Source: Candidatus Nitrosopumilus sp. (GTDB lineage Archaea > Thermoproteota > Nitrososphaeria > Nitrososphaerales > Nitrosopumilaceae). From it: a stretch of DNA of 64,000 nt. A program made the translations under genes and the position numbers. How positions within the stretch are numbered: the first letter of the stretch is position 1; every line of letters starts with the position of its first letter. The DNA lies in NCBI GenBank assembly GCA_029255365.1, contig JAPFQF010000052.1, positions 1 through 64,000 of the forward strand, written 5' to 3'. This document shows positions 16,085 to 24,222 of the stretch, piece after piece. The notes under the pieces are model-generated. The model made no database searches and was not told the origin of the DNA. It saw only the letters and a list, made by a program, of their open reading frames with translations.

Positions 16085-16999
16085 TTGCATTTTCAGTTAC
16101 CATTCCTCTTTATGGCGATTATCGCCATTGCGATCAGTCCAGCATTTGAAAATTCCTTTGCCCAGGAAATCAATCCACGCCAACAGTGGAAAAAATTTGC
16201 AGATCTTGATGTGATTACTTGCAAATCTGGACAATTGTTGTTGCAAAAAAGTCACGGAAATCCTGCATGTGTAACGCCATCGACATATCTGAAATTAGTT
16301 GACAGGGGATATGGAACACACAATCAATCCATGATGGATAAAAATCCCGAAATGATGAATGAATTAATGAATGCCATGGCATCAAATCCGAATCTGATGC
16401 TTCACTGGCATGAGATGATGCAAAATGATCCCAATATGATGAGTCAGACAATGACTGATTGGGTTTCTCAAATCAAAAACAACCCTGAATTATTGAAAAA
16501 TATGTTGGGCCCGATGACCAGTGATCCTGAATTACGTGAAAAAATGATTGAAGTCATGAAAAACCACTCCTATATGGAGACTATGCTGAAACAGAATTCA
16601 AAATGGATGGATTCAATTCATGACTCGATGACGGGCTCTGAAATGGGACAAGGGATGCATAATTCTCAATGTGTTTGGTGCCCTGATTATCAAAAACATA
16701 CTGACTCACATTCGATGAACTCTGATGAAATTGGTTCACACTATATGGGATTTTTAAATCCTGACAGAATGACGGACATGATTCATCACATGTGGATTAA
16801 TTCTGAGATAACTAAAGGCATGCATACGATGATGCTTGAGGATTCTTCTCATATGACAATGATGTCAAACCAAATGATGGAACCAATGCTTAACGCAGTC
16901 ATGAGTGATCCTGATTTGAGAGAACAGATGATTGAATTGATGCTAGAGCACCAGGATTTTATGAATTTGATAAGGCATGACAATCCTGACGCAAACTAA
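16085..16999 (+). CDS. Exported Met-rich protein with NP-type repeats
   Basis: The start is TTG at 16085; a Box A TTTTTAAG at 16055-16062 is about 26 bases upstream, and an ATG nine codons later is the alternative. Residues 1-26 are a signal peptide ending FAQE. The mature protein is very rich in Met, His and Asn/Asp, built from repeats of about 20 residues with an NPN/DPE start and MM pairs (NPEMMNELMNAMASNPNLM; DPNMMSQTM; DPELREKMIEVM). The repeats recall STI1-type NP motifs, while the Met and His content suggests copper binding outside the cell. CVWCPDY adds a CxxC. Function not established. Confidence 0.8.
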   Translation: MHFQLPFLFMAIIAIAISPAFENSFAQEINPRQQWKKFADLDVITCKSGQLLLQKSHGNPACVTPSTYLKLVDRGYGTHNQSMMDKNPEMMNELMNAMASNPNLMLHWHEMMQNDPNMMSQTMTDWVSQIKNNPELLKNMLGPMTSDPELREKMIEVMKNHSYMETMLKQNSKWMDSIHDSMTGSEMGQGMHNSQCVWCPDYQKHTDSHSMNSDEIGSHYMGFLNPDRMTDMIHHMWINSEITKGMHTMMLEDSSHMTMMSNQMMEPMLNAVMSDPDLREQMIELMLEHQDFMNLIRHDNPDAN

Positions 17000-17066
17000 T
17001 ATCTTTTAAAATCAAAAAGGAAAACTTGCCGAGCATTTTAATTATAAAAAATACAGATTACGCTAA

Positions 17067-17732
17067 TTGACAAAAATCGAGATTGAAAAAAGACATCGCA
17101 CTGCAATAAATGACCTGATCCTTTATCTGAAAAATTTGAAATTCCTAACTGATGAAAAGGTAGAATTTGCTTTGCAAAATATTCCAAGACATGAATTTGT
17201 TCCAGAATCCGAATTGGAGCATGCATATGATAATGAACCACTGCCAATAATGAAAAATCAAACTATTTCTCAACCTGGAGTTGTAACTAGGATGACTGAG
17301 TGGCTCGATGTCAAAAACGGCCAAAATATTCTTGAGATAGGTACGGGTTCTGGCTGGCAGAGTGCAATCCTTTCTTATCTAGTTGGTTCTGGAACTATCT
17401 ATTCTGTTGAACGACATCCGGAACTAGCAAAATTTGCACGAGAAAATCTAAAAAAATTGAAAATAGACAACGTCCATGTAATTTTAGGTGATGGCAGCCT
17501 TGGATATGCACAAGCATCGCCTTATGACAGAATCATAATTACTGCCGCATGTATTGAAATTCCTTTACCGTTACTTGATCAGCTAAGTGAAAACGGGCTC
17601 ATAATTGCACCTGTAGGGGGCTCTTCCCAATCATTAGTTTTGTTACGAAAAACCTCTAATGGGATGGTTGAAATTAAGAATCAACCAAAGTATGTCTTTG
17701 TTCCTCTTGTAGGAAAGTTTGGCAAAAAGTAG
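17067..17732 (+). CDS. pcm: Protein-L-isoaspartate O-methyltransferase
   Basis: Repairs isoaspartyl residues in aged proteins using SAM. Seen: PRHEFVP near 50, the family motif around QTISQPGVV near 70, the SAM motif ILEIGTGSGWQSA near 92 and YDRIIITAAC near 153. The 221 residues fit the family. The start is TTG at 17067 with AATTATAAAAAAT about 26 bases upstream, consistent with a leaderless transcript. It is convergent with rpiA, four bases apart. Confidence 0.94.
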   Translation: MTKIEIEKRHRTAINDLILYLKNLKFLTDEKVEFALQNIPRHEFVPESELEHAYDNEPLPIMKNQTISQPGVVTRMTEWLDVKNGQNILEIGTGSGWQSAILSYLVGSGTIYSVERHPELAKFARENLKKLKIDNVHVILGDGSLGYAQASPYDRIIITAACIEIPLPLLDQLSENGLIIAPVGGSSQSLVLLRKTSNGMVEIKNQPKYVFVPLVGKFGKK

Positions 17733-17736
17733 AGTT

Positions 17737-18411
17737 TTACAGAATTTCAAATTTGCCGTTTTCTTTGGCTTTGTAAATTACGTCTGGCTTTCTCAAAAAT
17801 ATCCCTGACTCTAAAACCCCTGGGGTCTGTTTAATTTTTTCAGTGAGACCTTTGGGATTTTTGATTGTACCAAAATCACAGTCTAAAATTATATTTCCAT
17901 TTTCTGTAAAAAATGGATATCCTCTGTCCAGTGAACGAATTTGTGTGTCTCCCCCAAGTTTTTTAATTGATTGAGTGACTGCGTTTCTTGCAAGTGGATG
18001 AATTTCAACTGGAACGGTTCTTGTGAAATTTTTTACAAACTTTGTCTTGTCTGCCATTACTACGACTTTTTTTGCAAGGCTAAACAAAATATTTTCTCGT
18101 AGTAATGCCCCGCCGCCACCTTTGATTACATATTTTTGCGAATCGATCTGGTCTGCCCCATCAAATACCACATCAATGTGCTCTACTTGATCAGCCTCCA
18201 CTAGCTGAATGCCCTCTTTTTCCGCAATTAATTTAATTTGCAACGATGTCGGCACCCCTCTGATGCTATACCCTTTTAGTTTGATTAGTTTTGAAAGTGA
18301 TTTTACAAGTGTGGTTGCTGCTCGTCCACTACCAAATCCGACTGTGTAACCGTCTTTTACAAATTTTAACGCATCACTTGATAATGCCTTGATGGCATCA
18401 TCGTAGGTCAA
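17737..18411 (-). CDS. rpiA: Ribose-5-phosphate isomerase A
   Basis: Interconverts ribose-5-phosphate and ribulose-5-phosphate. The 224 residues have GFGSGRAATTLV near 25-36, FDGADQID near 88 and the KGGGGALLRE loop with its catalytic region near 100, as in archaeal RpiA. The ATG at 18411 abuts the stop of the coiled-coil gene upstream (18412), so the two are likely translationally coupled in one reverse-strand operon with eL37 and LSm. Confidence 0.96.
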   Translation of the reverse strand: MTYDDAIKALSSDALKFVKDGYTVGFGSGRAATTLVKSLSKLIKLKGYSIRGVPTSLQIKLIAEKEGIQLVEADQVEHIDVVFDGADQIDSQKYVIKGGGGALLRENILFSLAKKVVVMADKTKFVKNFTRTVPVEIHPLARNAVTQSIKKLGGDTQIRSLDRGYPFFTENGNIILDCDFGTIKNPKGLTEKIKQTPGVLESGIFLRKPDVIYKAKENGKFEIL

Positions 18412-19365
18412 TTACTCTACCTCTGCTTGATCCAGTTTTGATAATACTCTCATGATATCGCCTTTGATTTTATCTAAATCATCTGCATCTTCATCAAAGT
18501 CATCATCTAATGTGACTGGTTTTTCTTTAATTGGTTCTGGAAGTGCTTTGTACTCTGTAATTTTTGCAACTTCTTTGTTTAGGTCCGGCTTAGTCTCAAA
18601 TCTGACTTCAGGTTTTGGTATTACTGATTGTATTATTTCCATTTTATCTTCGACCTTTTGATTTGGCTGTATGATTTTTTGAACAATCTCATCTCTTGGC
18701 TTGATCAATTCCTCTTGAATCATTCTTGGCTGTGGCATTGGTTTTACAACTTGTTTTGCTTCTTCAAATGATGGGAATTTTGACTCCTTTCTTGAAATGT
18801 TTGTTAGAGTTGTTAATTCAAACGATTGCCTTGATTTTATCGGAGGAATCTCAATTGGCTTCATCCTGCTTTCTTTTGGTTTATCAAAATTGAATGCGTT
18901 GGAAATCCTCTGCTTTGTTTCTTGCTTTATTTGAGGAACCTGTACCATCGGTGTTTCAACTTTGGCACTTACCATCTTTGATGAGAGTTCATACAATCTA
19001 TCGTCCAGTTTTGATAATTTTTGGTCCATCAATGTGATCAAGCCGTCACCAACTGGACCCAGGTCTGGATGGTTACTTGCTTGTTCAAGTTTTTCTAATC
19101 TAGCTAATACGGTTCCTAACTGATGCTGATACTTTAGTAGCAATTTGTCTTTTTGAATTTTAGAAAATTCAGCTTCTGCCTGATATAATCTTGAAATAGT
19201 TTTAGTGAGAATGTCTTTTTCAATCTTTAATGAGGTGATTTGACTCTTGATGTGGGAGCTGGCACCAAGACTAAGTAATTGATTTTTGTCTCTTGGCATT
19301 CTACGTACAGCGGCTGCCGTAGCAACACCTGCTAATGAGCTAAGAATAAGAACAATCTCTTGCAT
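18412..19365 (-). CDS. Coiled-coil protein with an N-terminal hydrophobic segment, unknown
   Basis: Residues 1-20 (IVLILSSLAGVATAAAV) form a possible membrane anchor or signal, followed by RRMPRDK. Residues ~40-135 are heptad-like and charged (coiled coil: KIEKDILTKTISRLYQAEAEF). The rest is a Pro/Lys/Glu-rich low-complexity tail ending in an acidic DDDFDEDADDLD stretch. It lies immediately between eL37 and rpiA with no gaps. No family recognised. The gene order suggests cotranscription rather than shared function. Confidence 0.72.
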   Translation of the reverse strand: MQEIVLILSSLAGVATAAAVRRMPRDKNQLLSLGASSHIKSQITSLKIEKDILTKTISRLYQAEAEFSKIQKDKLLLKYQHQLGTVLARLEKLEQASNHPDLGPVGDGLITLMDQKLSKLDDRLYELSSKMVSAKVETPMVQVPQIKQETKQRISNAFNFDKPKESRMKPIEIPPIKSRQSFELTTLTNISRKESKFPSFEEAKQVVKPMPQPRMIQEELIKPRDEIVQKIIQPNQKVEDKMEIIQSVIPKPEVRFETKPDLNKEVAKITEYKALPEPIKEKPVTLDDDFDEDADDLDKIKGDIMRVLSKLDQAEVE

Positions 19366-19533
19366 CTATGTATACCATTTAATCCAGGAATACTTTCTGC
19401 GTTTAGCCTCTGGGAATCCACAACTTGCACATTGGTGATGACGTTTGTGAAGTGAGTTATTTCCACATCTTCTGCATCTGATGTGAACTTTCTTCTTTGT
19501 AAAACCACCCATTGAAGTTGTGCCTTTAGTCAT
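19366..19533 (-). CDS. rpl37e: Ribosomal protein eL37
   Basis: A 55-residue zinc-binding large-subunit protein. The sequence starts [10 protein letters not shown] and has CRRCG at about 20-24 and [14 protein letters not shown] at 35-48, the two CxxC halves of eL37, with the usual basic end. It lies 10 bases downstream of the LSm gene, the arrangement found in many archaea, and its stop abuts the coiled-coil gene. Length and motifs leave little doubt. Confidence 0.96.
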   Translation of the reverse strand: MTKGTTSMGGFTKKKVHIRCRRCGNNSLHKRHHQCASCGFPEAKRRKYSWIKWYT

Positions 19534-19543
19534 CGCAATTCAC

Positions 19544-19783
19544 CTAATTTTGTGATGGCGGAGGGGATATCATTACTACATTATCTCCTCTTACAACAAT
19601 GCTTCCAAGGCTCTTAGAATCGCCTTCAGTAGGAATTTCCTCTGAAGATTCGAGTAGCAGGTTCATGTGTTGGTCAAAACCTAAAAGATTACCTCTGATG
19701 GTCTTGTTTCCTTTGAGTTTTATCAATACAACTTGATTGATACTCTCATCCAATACTTTTACTGCCATATCAACGGACATCAA
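19544..19783 (-). CDS. lsm: Sm-like RNA-binding protein (LSm)
   Basis: An archaeal Sm-fold protein that forms rings binding U-rich RNA. The Sm1 motif is [27 protein letters not shown] (about residues 19-45; shortened here to its ends VLIK and MNLLLE with central GFD), and Sm2 is IVVRGDNVV near 62. The 79 residues fit the family. The start could be either of the first two Met codons or Met6. Coupled with eL37 downstream. Confidence 0.95.
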   Translation of the reverse strand: MMSVDMAVKVLDESINQVVLIKLKGNKTIRGNLLGFDQHMNLLLESSEEIPTEGDSKSLGSIVVRGDNVVMISPPPSQN

Positions 19784-19838
19784 TAATCACTTATTGACAT
19801 GGATATCAAGGCGTTATATTAAATTTCCATTGGTGAAA

Positions 19839-20561
19839 CTATGAGATGTGCCCAGTAAGGCAAGTTTGACACTTTTTTCCGAGGTTTTTGATAATTTCAT
19901 CTAGAATTGCTTGTCCGTCTTTCTTTGTAGCCTTTCTAGGATCGCCCCATATTCCGTTTTTGGTCGCTTTGGGAAATGATTGATTTGCTATTTTCCCCAG
20001 TTTGGCAATTTCCTGTTTTGTCATTCCTTCTGTGTCTAGTCCTTTTTTTGCCAAACTCATTTTGACATTTTTTGAAATTGCCAACATAAGTGAAGTCTCT
20101 ACAAAACCTGCATGGTCAAACTCTCTCTGCATGAAATGCCAGTATGATAATGGAAATACTTGCAGTTTGTTTTTTGAGATTTTTTTGAGTTTGACATCTA
20201 GATTCTTTATCGACTTTAGATTTCCATGATGTCCATTAATTATGAAAACAGTTCTGATGTTATTTGATAGTAGTGAGGAGCACAAATCAGTTAACACTGC
20301 ACGTAAAGTTGACTTGCTGATGCTTAGATTAAAAAAAGGTGCATGCTCATATGAAACTCCGTAGTTTAGTGTGGGAAGTAAAATATATCCGTATTTGTCT
20401 GAGATTTTTTTTGCAACTTCAGTTACGATGTCTGAATCAGTCGATACTGGCAGGTGCGGTCCATGTTGCTCAATTGAGCCTACGGGAATTACTGCAACCT
20501 GGTTTTTACTTGCAATTGATTTTCTAAGAATCGGATCAAACTGGGTTTTGATATCTGTCAT
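19839..20561 (-). CDS. Creatininase-family amidohydrolase (ArfB-like)
   Basis: Metal-dependent amide hydrolase. GSIEQHGPHLPVSTD at about residues 30-44, NGHHGN near 110 and HAGFVETS near 155 supply the metal and catalytic residues of the creatininase fold. In archaea a member of this family (ArfB) removes the formyl group from an early flavin/F420 pathway intermediate; that role is plausible but not provable here. The ATG at 20561 is preferred over one 12 codons upstream because the upstream gene stops at 20567. Confidence 0.85.
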   Translation of the reverse strand: MTDIKTQFDPILRKSIASKNQVAVIPVGSIEQHGPHLPVSTDSDIVTEVAKKISDKYGYILLPTLNYGVSYEHAPFFNLSISKSTLRAVLTDLCSSLLSNNIRTVFIINGHHGNLKSIKNLDVKLKKISKNKLQVFPLSYWHFMQREFDHAGFVETSLMLAISKNVKMSLAKKGLDTEGMTKQEIAKLGKIANQSFPKATKNGIWGDPRKATKKDGQAILDEIIKNLGKKCQTCLTGHIS

Positions 20562-20566
20562 TTGAT

Positions 20567-21436
20567 TCACTTTGATTTGATGTGAACTTTTCTCCAACGA
20601 ACTTCTAGTTTGTTTTCTAGATGCATTTTCATTGCTTTGAGTAACGTATCTGCTTCCAATTTTTGCCCCTTGACTTTCATTTCTTCTAATGTGTCGTTTG
20701 GATCAACTCTGAAAGAGTCCTGGAAAATTATTGGCCCTTGATCCAAGTTTTCAGTTACGTAATGAGATGTGACGCCAACAATCTTTGTACCTCTCTCAAA
20801 TGCTTGCTCGTATGCAGAAGCTCCTGGAAATGCGGGAAGCAGAGACGGATGAATGTTAATTATTCTATTTGGATATCTCCAAACAAAGTTTGGACTGAGT
20901 ATTCTCATGTATCTTGCAAGTGAGATTAGATCAATGTCGTACTTCTTACAAACTTGGATGATTTTCTCCTCTGCATTGACTTGAATTTTATCTTCTATTA
21001 CAACAAATGGAATTTTTGCCTTTTTTGCTAGCGGCTCTAAGGTTTTTTCAGTACCAATGATTACAGAAATTTTTCCTTTGAGTGATTTTGCATTTGCAAG
21101 AATTGTTTGAAGGCAAAGCGGTTCTTTAGTTACTAGTACTGCAATATTTTTTTGTGAATTTGTTTCATGATGAGTGCTGACATCCATTTTTTCTTTCTTA
21201 GATAGACTTTGAATATCCAAACCAAACTTTTTTACGTCGACTGATTTTGAAAAAGACACTTCTAGATACATGCCGAAAAGACCTTTGATTACATTTTGAT
21301 TTACTTTCTCGATGTTCCCGCCTTTGGAAAATGCAAAATTTGTAAACGTAGCTACGATTCCTTCTCTGTCTTTACCTACAACTGTAATTCCAACCACTGT
21401 TTTTTTCATGACTTTGTTTGCTGAGGATTTTCTCAT
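20567..21436 (-). CDS. purU: PurU-like formyltetrahydrofolate deformylase (ACT plus formyltransferase fold)
   Basis: Residues ~12-95 are an ACT domain (GITVVGKDREGIVATFTNFA). Residues ~95-285 are the formyl-transferase fold with the catalytic Asn-His (NIHPSLLPAFPG near 193) and Asp (ENLDQGPII near 230). PurU releases formate from 10-formyl-THF. The His context HPSLLPAFPG is closer to PurN than to classical PurU (HHSFLPAF), so a formyl transfer role is an alternative. It sits 28 bases downstream of tRNA-Leu and immediately upstream of the creatininase-family gene. Confidence 0.86.
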   Translation of the reverse strand: MRKSSANKVMKKTVVGITVVGKDREGIVATFTNFAFSKGGNIEKVNQNVIKGLFGMYLEVSFSKSVDVKKFGLDIQSLSKKEKMDVSTHHETNSQKNIAVLVTKEPLCLQTILANAKSLKGKISVIIGTEKTLEPLAKKAKIPFVVIEDKIQVNAEEKIIQVCKKYDIDLISLARYMRILSPNFVWRYPNRIINIHPSLLPAFPGASAYEQAFERGTKIVGVTSHYVTENLDQGPIIFQDSFRVDPNDTLEEMKVKGQKLEADTLLKAMKMHLENKLEVRWRKVHIKSK

Positions 21437-21464
21437 TATTAATCATTCATAGAAATTAAAAAGG

Positions 21465-21549
21465 TGCGGGAGGTGGGATTTGAACCCACGAAATCCTGAG
21501 ATATAGGGTCCTAAGCCCTACGCCTTTGGCCAGGCTGGGCGACTCCCGC
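21465..21549 (-). tRNA. tRNA-Leu (anticodon TAG)
   Basis: An 85-nt class II tRNA with a long variable arm. Acceptor GCGGGAG pairs with CTCCCGC, the anticodon stem is TAGGG/CCCTA with loop CTTAGGA, and the T arm is GTGGG-TTCAAAT-CCCAC. The discriminator is A and CCA is not encoded. It faces away from glmM, with 47 bases between. Confidence 0.97.
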
Positions 21550-21596
21550 AACGGATTTGCCATTAAACACAAATTTATCTATTATTGAACAGTAAC

Positions 21597-22976
21597 ATGG
21601 CAAAATTTTTTGGAACTAACGGAATTCGCGGAGTCTTCTCTGAAGATTTCACATTGGAATTTGTTCATGATATGACACTTGCAATTGGAACATACTTTGG
21701 AAAAGGACCGATATTGATAGGATTTGATGGACGAGAATCTAGCCCTGTGATATGCAAAGTAGTCCGTTCTGCTCTAAACTCTATTGGAATTGATTGCAAT
21801 GTTGCAGGAATAGTGCCGACACCGTGTCTAGAATATGCGGTAAAGAGTCTGGAGTATTCTGGCGGACTGATGATTACGGCATCTCACAATCCTCCGCAAT
21901 ACAATGGAATCAAGCCGTGTGCAAAAGATGGCGTAGAGATTTCACGTGAAGACGAATTGATTATTGAGGATATTTACTTGCAAAAAATCTGGCTGAAGAA
22001 ACCTGATTTATGGGGAGTGACTGGAACTGAAAACAGGGCAATTGAAACATATCTTAAAGGAATTGTTTCACACATTGATTCTAAACTCATAGAATCAAAA
22101 CATTTCAAAGTTGTTTTAGATTTAGGTAACGGTGCACAAGCAGTATCTGCGCCTAACTTTTGCGAATTACTTGGTTGCGAAACATTTCTTGTAAACCCAA
22201 AAATTGATGGTACATTTCCAGGACGAGGATCAGAACCAACACCACAAAATCTTTCTGAACTTTCAAAAACTGTAAGAGAACACAACGCAGATGTGGGAAT
22301 TGCATTTGACGGTGATGGCGACAGAAGTATTTTCTGTGATGGCATTGGAGACATCTTAACTGGAGACAAGTCCGCACTAGTACTTACACGCCATATTCTA
22401 AAGAAAAATCCAACATCTCTAGTTGTAACTTGTTTGAATTCCAGTTCCAACATTGAAGTTTTAGCTGAACAGTTTGATTCTGAAGTTATTAGAACCAAAG
22501 TGGGAAGTGTTGAAGTTTCTAGAAGAATGGTTTCAACTGATGCACTAATTGGATTTGAAGAAAATGGAGGTTACATGTATGGAAAACACAATCAAGTGAG
22601 GGACGGCTGCATGACTTTGGCATTGATGCTTGATTTGCTAGCAACATCTGGAAAGTCTCTTGCTGAAGAGATTGCTAGTTTACCTCCATCCTTTACGACA
22701 AAAGATAAAGTATTATGTTCACATGAAAAAGTTCCAAAACTAATTTCTTCTCTAAAGGAGGAATTTCCAAATTCTGATACCTCTGACGGTATCAAGATCA
22801 CAATTGATCTCAAAAATTGGGTGATGATTAGGCCGAGTGGAACAGAACCCATTGTTAGAATTTATGCAGAATCTGAAAGTCAGGAGAAGTTGGATGCCTT
22901 GATGTCAAAATACCTTGAAAAAGTCAGTTCTATTATTTCAGATAACACTTTTAAAACCAATCCAACCGATGGTTAG
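21597..22976 (+). CDS. glmM: Phosphoglucosamine mutase / phosphomannomutase family
   Basis: Phosphohexomutase making GlcN-1-P (or Man-1-P/Glc-1-P) for sugar nucleotides. The phosphoserine loop is MITASHNPPQYNGIK near residue 92, the Mg site DGDGDR near 240, the sugar loop GFEENGGYMYG near 322 and the phosphate loop RPSGTEPIVRIY near 415. The N-terminus FFGTNGIRGVF is GlmM-like. An upstream TTG at 21585 is possible, but the ATG at 21597 lies about 26 bases after AATTTATCTA and matches the family N-terminus. Confidence 0.92.
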   Translation: MAKFFGTNGIRGVFSEDFTLEFVHDMTLAIGTYFGKGPILIGFDGRESSPVICKVVRSALNSIGIDCNVAGIVPTPCLEYAVKSLEYSGGLMITASHNPPQYNGIKPCAKDGVEISREDELIIEDIYLQKIWLKKPDLWGVTGTENRAIETYLKGIVSHIDSKLIESKHFKVVLDLGNGAQAVSAPNFCELLGCETFLVNPKIDGTFPGRGSEPTPQNLSELSKTVREHNADVGIAFDGDGDRSIFCDGIGDILTGDKSALVLTRHILKKNPTSLVVTCLNSSSNIEVLAEQFDSEVIRTKVGSVEVSRRMVSTDALIGFEENGGYMYGKHNQVRDGCMTLALMLDLLATSGKSLAEEIASLPPSFTTKDKVLCSHEKVPKLISSLKEEFPNSDTSDGIKITIDLKNWVMIRPSGTEPIVRIYAESESQEKLDALMSKYLEKVSSIISDNTFKTNPTDG

Positions 22977-22995
22977 AATGGAGAATGAACCCCTA

Positions 22996-23001
22996 GGGTG
23001 A
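22996..23001 (+). promoter_or_regulatory. Shine-Dalgarno site for eL8
   Basis: GGGTGA six bases before the ATG at 23008. Similar GGTGAT sites precede eL24 (23603-23608) and rfcL (63172-63177). Operon-internal or leadered genes in this window carry such sites, while many first genes lack them. Confidence 0.6.
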
Positions 23002-23007
23002 CGAAGT

Positions 23008-23394
23008 ATGGGAAAATCATATTATGTTAAATTTGAGACGCCAGAAGAACTCGTTGCGCCAATCTTGGAAGCCGTTAGAGTAGCATCTACCAGCGGCAAA
23101 GTCAAGAAAGGAACTAACGAGGCAACCAAGGCAATTGAACGTGGTACAAGTAAGTTAATTGTAATTGCTGAAGATGTTGAACCACCAGAGGTAGTAGCCC
23201 ATCTTCCAATTCTATGCGAGGAACAAGGTGCAGCATATGCATTTGTACCAAGCAAATCGGAATTAGGTAAATCATTAGGCATTGATATTACTTCTGCCGC
23301 TGCTGCAATTTTGGATGCAGGTGATGCACAACACATCGTAGACCAAGTTGTATCAGCTATCGCTAAAATTAAAGGCGGTAAGACCAAAGAATGA
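23008..23394 (+). CDS. rpl7ae: Ribosomal protein eL8 (L7Ae), also C/D-box and RNase P RNA binder
   Basis: Kink-turn RNA-binding protein of the large subunit and of box C/D and H/ACA RNPs. The 128 residues include [14 protein letters not shown] at about 34-47, the RNA-recognition helix, and then [20 protein letters not shown]. First gene of a tight run eL8-eS28-eL24-ndk-infB; the stop overlaps the eS28 start by four bases. A strong ribosome-binding site lies upstream. Confidence 0.97.
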   Translation: MGKSYYVKFETPEELVAPILEAVRVASTSGKVKKGTNEATKAIERGTSKLIVIAEDVEPPEVVAHLPILCEEQGAAYAFVPSKSELGKSLGIDITSAAAAILDAGDAQHIVDQVVSAIAKIKGGKTKE

Positions 23395-23603
23395 GTCAAA
23401 ACTCTGAAGAAGTAGTCCAATCTGAAATTATTCAAATTGTCGGTAGAACAGGCATTGCTGGTGAAGTAATTCAAGTTAGAGTTAAAGTTCTTACTGGTAA
23501 GGATAGAGGCAGAATTCTTACAAGAAACGTCAAAGGTTCTATTAGAATGGGAGAAATCCTGATGCTAAGAGAAACCGAGAGAGAAGCAAAGAAAATTCAT
23601 TAG
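23391..23603 (+). CDS. rps28e: Ribosomal protein eS28
   Basis: A 70-residue small-subunit protein with an OB-like fold: [33 protein letters not shown] and the invariant ending LRETEREA before KKIH. Overlaps eL8 by ATGA and precedes eL24 by eight bases. The gene order eL8-eS28-eL24 is conserved across archaea. Confidence 0.97.
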   Translation: MSQNSEEVVQSEIIQIVGRTGIAGEVIQVRVKVLTGKDRGRILTRNVKGSIRMGEILMLRETEREAKKIH

Positions 23604-23611
23604 GTGATTAG

Positions 23612-23812
23612 ATGAGTCTTTTAGTTAAACCATGTACTTTCTGTGATAGACCGGTTGCAAAAGGATCTGGTACAATGTATGCCAAAAACAACGGAACTAT
23701 TGAGTGGTATTGCTCTGCAAAATGTAAAAAGAATGGACTGGTCCTGAAACGTGATCCAAGAAAATTAAAGTGGACAAAAAAATACGTTAAAGGCGGAATT
23801 AGAAAGTCGTAG
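23612..23812 (+). CDS. rpl24e: Ribosomal protein eL24
   Basis: 66 residues. The zinc-ribbon-like start CTFCDRPVAKGSG and CSAKCKKN near 36 give the two Cys pairs, followed by the basic tail PRKLKWTKKYVKGG. A GGTGAT ribosome-binding site ends three bases before the ATG. Followed two bases later by the ndk start. Confidence 0.97.
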   Translation: MSLLVKPCTFCDRPVAKGSGTMYAKNNGTIEWYCSAKCKKNGLVLKRDPRKLKWTKKYVKGGIRKS

Positions 23813-23814
23813 AA

Positions 23815-24216
23815 TTGACTGAACAATCCTTGTTCATTGTAAAGCCCGATGCTGTATCAAGAAATCTAGTTGGTGAAGTTGTATCAAGATTTGAAAGAAA
23901 AGGATTCAAACTTTTGAAATTAAAGATGTTTACGTTTACTCAAGCCCAAGCAGAAAATTTCTATGGTGTTCACAAAGACAAACCATTCTTTGGCGAGTTG
24001 ACATCATTTATCACATCAGGACCTGTTGTAGCTGCAATCATTGAAGGGAATAATGCAATTGCTACTACCAGAATAATGATTGGCGCAACAAAATCGTTTG
24101 AAGCAGACCCTGGCTCTATTAGAGGAGACTTTGGATTGGGATTCAGCGAAAACATTATTCACGCATCAGATTCACAAGAAAGTTTTGATCATGAATCGAG
24201 GGTAGCATTTGAGTGA
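23815..24216 (+). CDS. ndk: Nucleoside diphosphate kinase
   Basis: Transfers the gamma phosphate between nucleoside triphosphates. FIVKPDAVSRNLVGEV opens the protein and NIIHASDS near residue 118 holds the phosphorylated His. 133 residues, slightly short but complete. The start is TTG at 23815, only two bases after the eL24 stop, so translation is probably coupled. Ndk is a frequent member of this archaeal operon. Confidence 0.96.
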   Translation: MTEQSLFIVKPDAVSRNLVGEVVSRFERKGFKLLKLKMFTFTQAQAENFYGVHKDKPFFGELTSFITSGPVVAAIIEGNNAIATTRIMIGATKSFEADPGSIRGDFGLGFSENIIHASDSQESFDHESRVAFE

Positions 24217-24222
24217 TCTGAT

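Noticed and set aside
21974-22498. 174-codon minus-strand frame
   Set aside because: Antisense to glmM with no protein-like features.
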